Positions 10,245 to 10,549 of a stretch of DNA of 10,549 nt are shown here, piece after piece. The stretch is from assembly GCA_037139695.1 (NCBI GenBank), contig JBAXFX010000046.1, positions 1 to 10,549 of the forward strand, read 5' to 3'. This DNA comes from JAAXTX01 sp037139695 (lineage in GTDB: Bacteria; Patescibacteriota; Minisyncoccia; Moranbacterales; UBA1568). Numbering within the stretch: position 1 is the first letter of the stretch; the number at the start of each line of letters is the position of its first letter. A program made the position numbers and the translations under genes. The notes below the pieces were generated by a model, which made no database searches, was not told where the DNA came from, and saw nothing but the letters and a program-made list of their open reading frames with translations.

Positions 10245-10330
10245 TGTTGAGTTCGTCCGGCATCCCAGCATACGCGGGACAAGCGCACCGGACGCCCGGC
10301 GAATGCTCGGGCGAATCTCACCGCTTCCGC
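10245..10330 (+). pseudogene. Another tRNA-Ser 3' fragment split in the T-loop
   Basis: TTGAGTTCG (10246-10254) and CGAATCTCACC (10312-10322) together rebuild a tRNA-Ser T arm, followed by a different acceptor end (GCTTCCGC, to 10330). Between them lies a two-hairpin insert. The acceptor fits a serine isoacceptor other than the intact one. CG is present on both sides of the insert. Confidence 0.65.
10255..10311 (+). repeat. Double-hairpin insert in a tRNA-Ser T-loop
   Basis: GTCCGG (10254-10259) pairs with CCGGAC (10288-10293) around an inner TCCC...GGGA. A second stem, GCCCG...CGGGC (10294-10312), follows at once. The sequence is unlike the other inserts, but the two-hairpin layout is the same. 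Confidence 0.65.
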
Positions 10331-10341
10331 AAATATTTCCT

Positions 10342-10452
10342 ATGGCTCTCGAAGCGACGCATCTTCGGTTCGCGCTTGATGTCCAGGATGACTATCATGC
10401 CACGGACCCTTCGCGCTATTTGTCGGGCATAATCTATCCGGACAGTCTATAA
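10342..10452 (+). pseudogene. Truncated 5' end of a protein gene (36 codons)
   Basis: ATG 10342 opens a short frame, MALEATHLRFALDVQDDY through YLSGIIYPDSL, ending at TAA 10450. The segment HLRFALD...YLSGIIYPDS reminds me of the N-terminus of HD-domain-like hydrolases in Patescibacteria, where the text after YPDS would normally continue. The stop therefore suggests a gene broken at about 10446. This is recognition from memory, not proof. No ribosome binding site is visible. The start lies 11 bases after the last tRNA-Ser fragment. The sequence from 10453 to the window end does not continue the protein in any frame I could read and may be an inserted element. Confidence 0.4.
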
Positions 10453-10513
10453 AAATCTTCCGAGAACCATCCTTGGAAAGTGCAAAGTTGTATTTTACCA
10501 CTAGTGTCTCGTT

Positions 10514-10540
10514 AAAAACCCGGCAACCGAGCCGTTTTTT
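10514..10540. terminator. Possible bidirectional terminator
   Basis: CGGC-AACCGA-GCCG followed by six T on the plus strand and preceded by five A. The stem is only 4 bp, extended by A-T pairing. Confidence 0.4.
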
Positions 10541-10549
10541 CATACCCTT

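Overview
This is a bacterial window with short intergenic spaces and genes on both strands. It most resembles a member of the Candidate Phyla Radiation (Patescibacteria). That placement is an inference. It rests on two ~83-residue stand-alone GIY-YIG nucleases next to tRNA genes, tRNAs without encoded CCA, weak or absent Shine-Dalgarno sites with extended -10 or apparently leaderless promoters, and small membrane proteins of a type I associate with that group. TGA behaves as a normal stop.

Layout: 6-1252 is a complete IS3-family insertion sequence (minus strand, OrfA plus OrfB joined at an A8 run), landed beside a broken tRNA-Glu fragment. 1256-1759 is a composite tRNA-Glu locus: a 5' tRNA fragment, a double-hairpin repeat, a GIY-YIG nuclease, an intact tRNA-Glu(TTC), the same double-hairpin repeat, and a 3' tRNA fragment. 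1835-3886 holds a glycosyltransferase 2 gene followed 18 bases later by a family 1 glycoside hydrolase. 4015-4578 is an unknown plus-strand gene. 4615-6705 is recG. 6785-7357 is an unknown gene with its own promoter and terminator. 7553-7624 is tRNA-Arg(CCG). 7810-8364 is a two-gene unit for small exported or membrane proteins. 8511-8636 is a hairpin cluster beside an unusual tRNA-Arg(GCG) at 8679-8751. 8792-9397 is a membrane protein. 9486-10330 is a second composite tRNA locus, built on tRNA-Ser with the same plan. 10342-10452 looks like the first 36 codons of a broken gene.

The main discovery candidate is the shared plan of the Glu and Ser loci: tRNA 5' fragment, double hairpin, small GIY-YIG nuclease, intact tRNA, double hairpin, tRNA 3' fragment. 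The inserted hairpin pairs lie in tRNA loops: the anticodon loop (Glu, Ser), the D-loop (Ser) and the T-loop (a second Ser fragment). This suggests a mobile unit that targets tRNA loops and leaves or carries an intact tRNA copy, so the host keeps the tRNA function. The hairpins, fragments and nucleases are read directly from sequence; mobility and nuclease involvement are inferred.

The remaining genes are ordinary: DNA repair (recG), sugar metabolism or cell-surface glycan genes, and unknown or envelope proteins.
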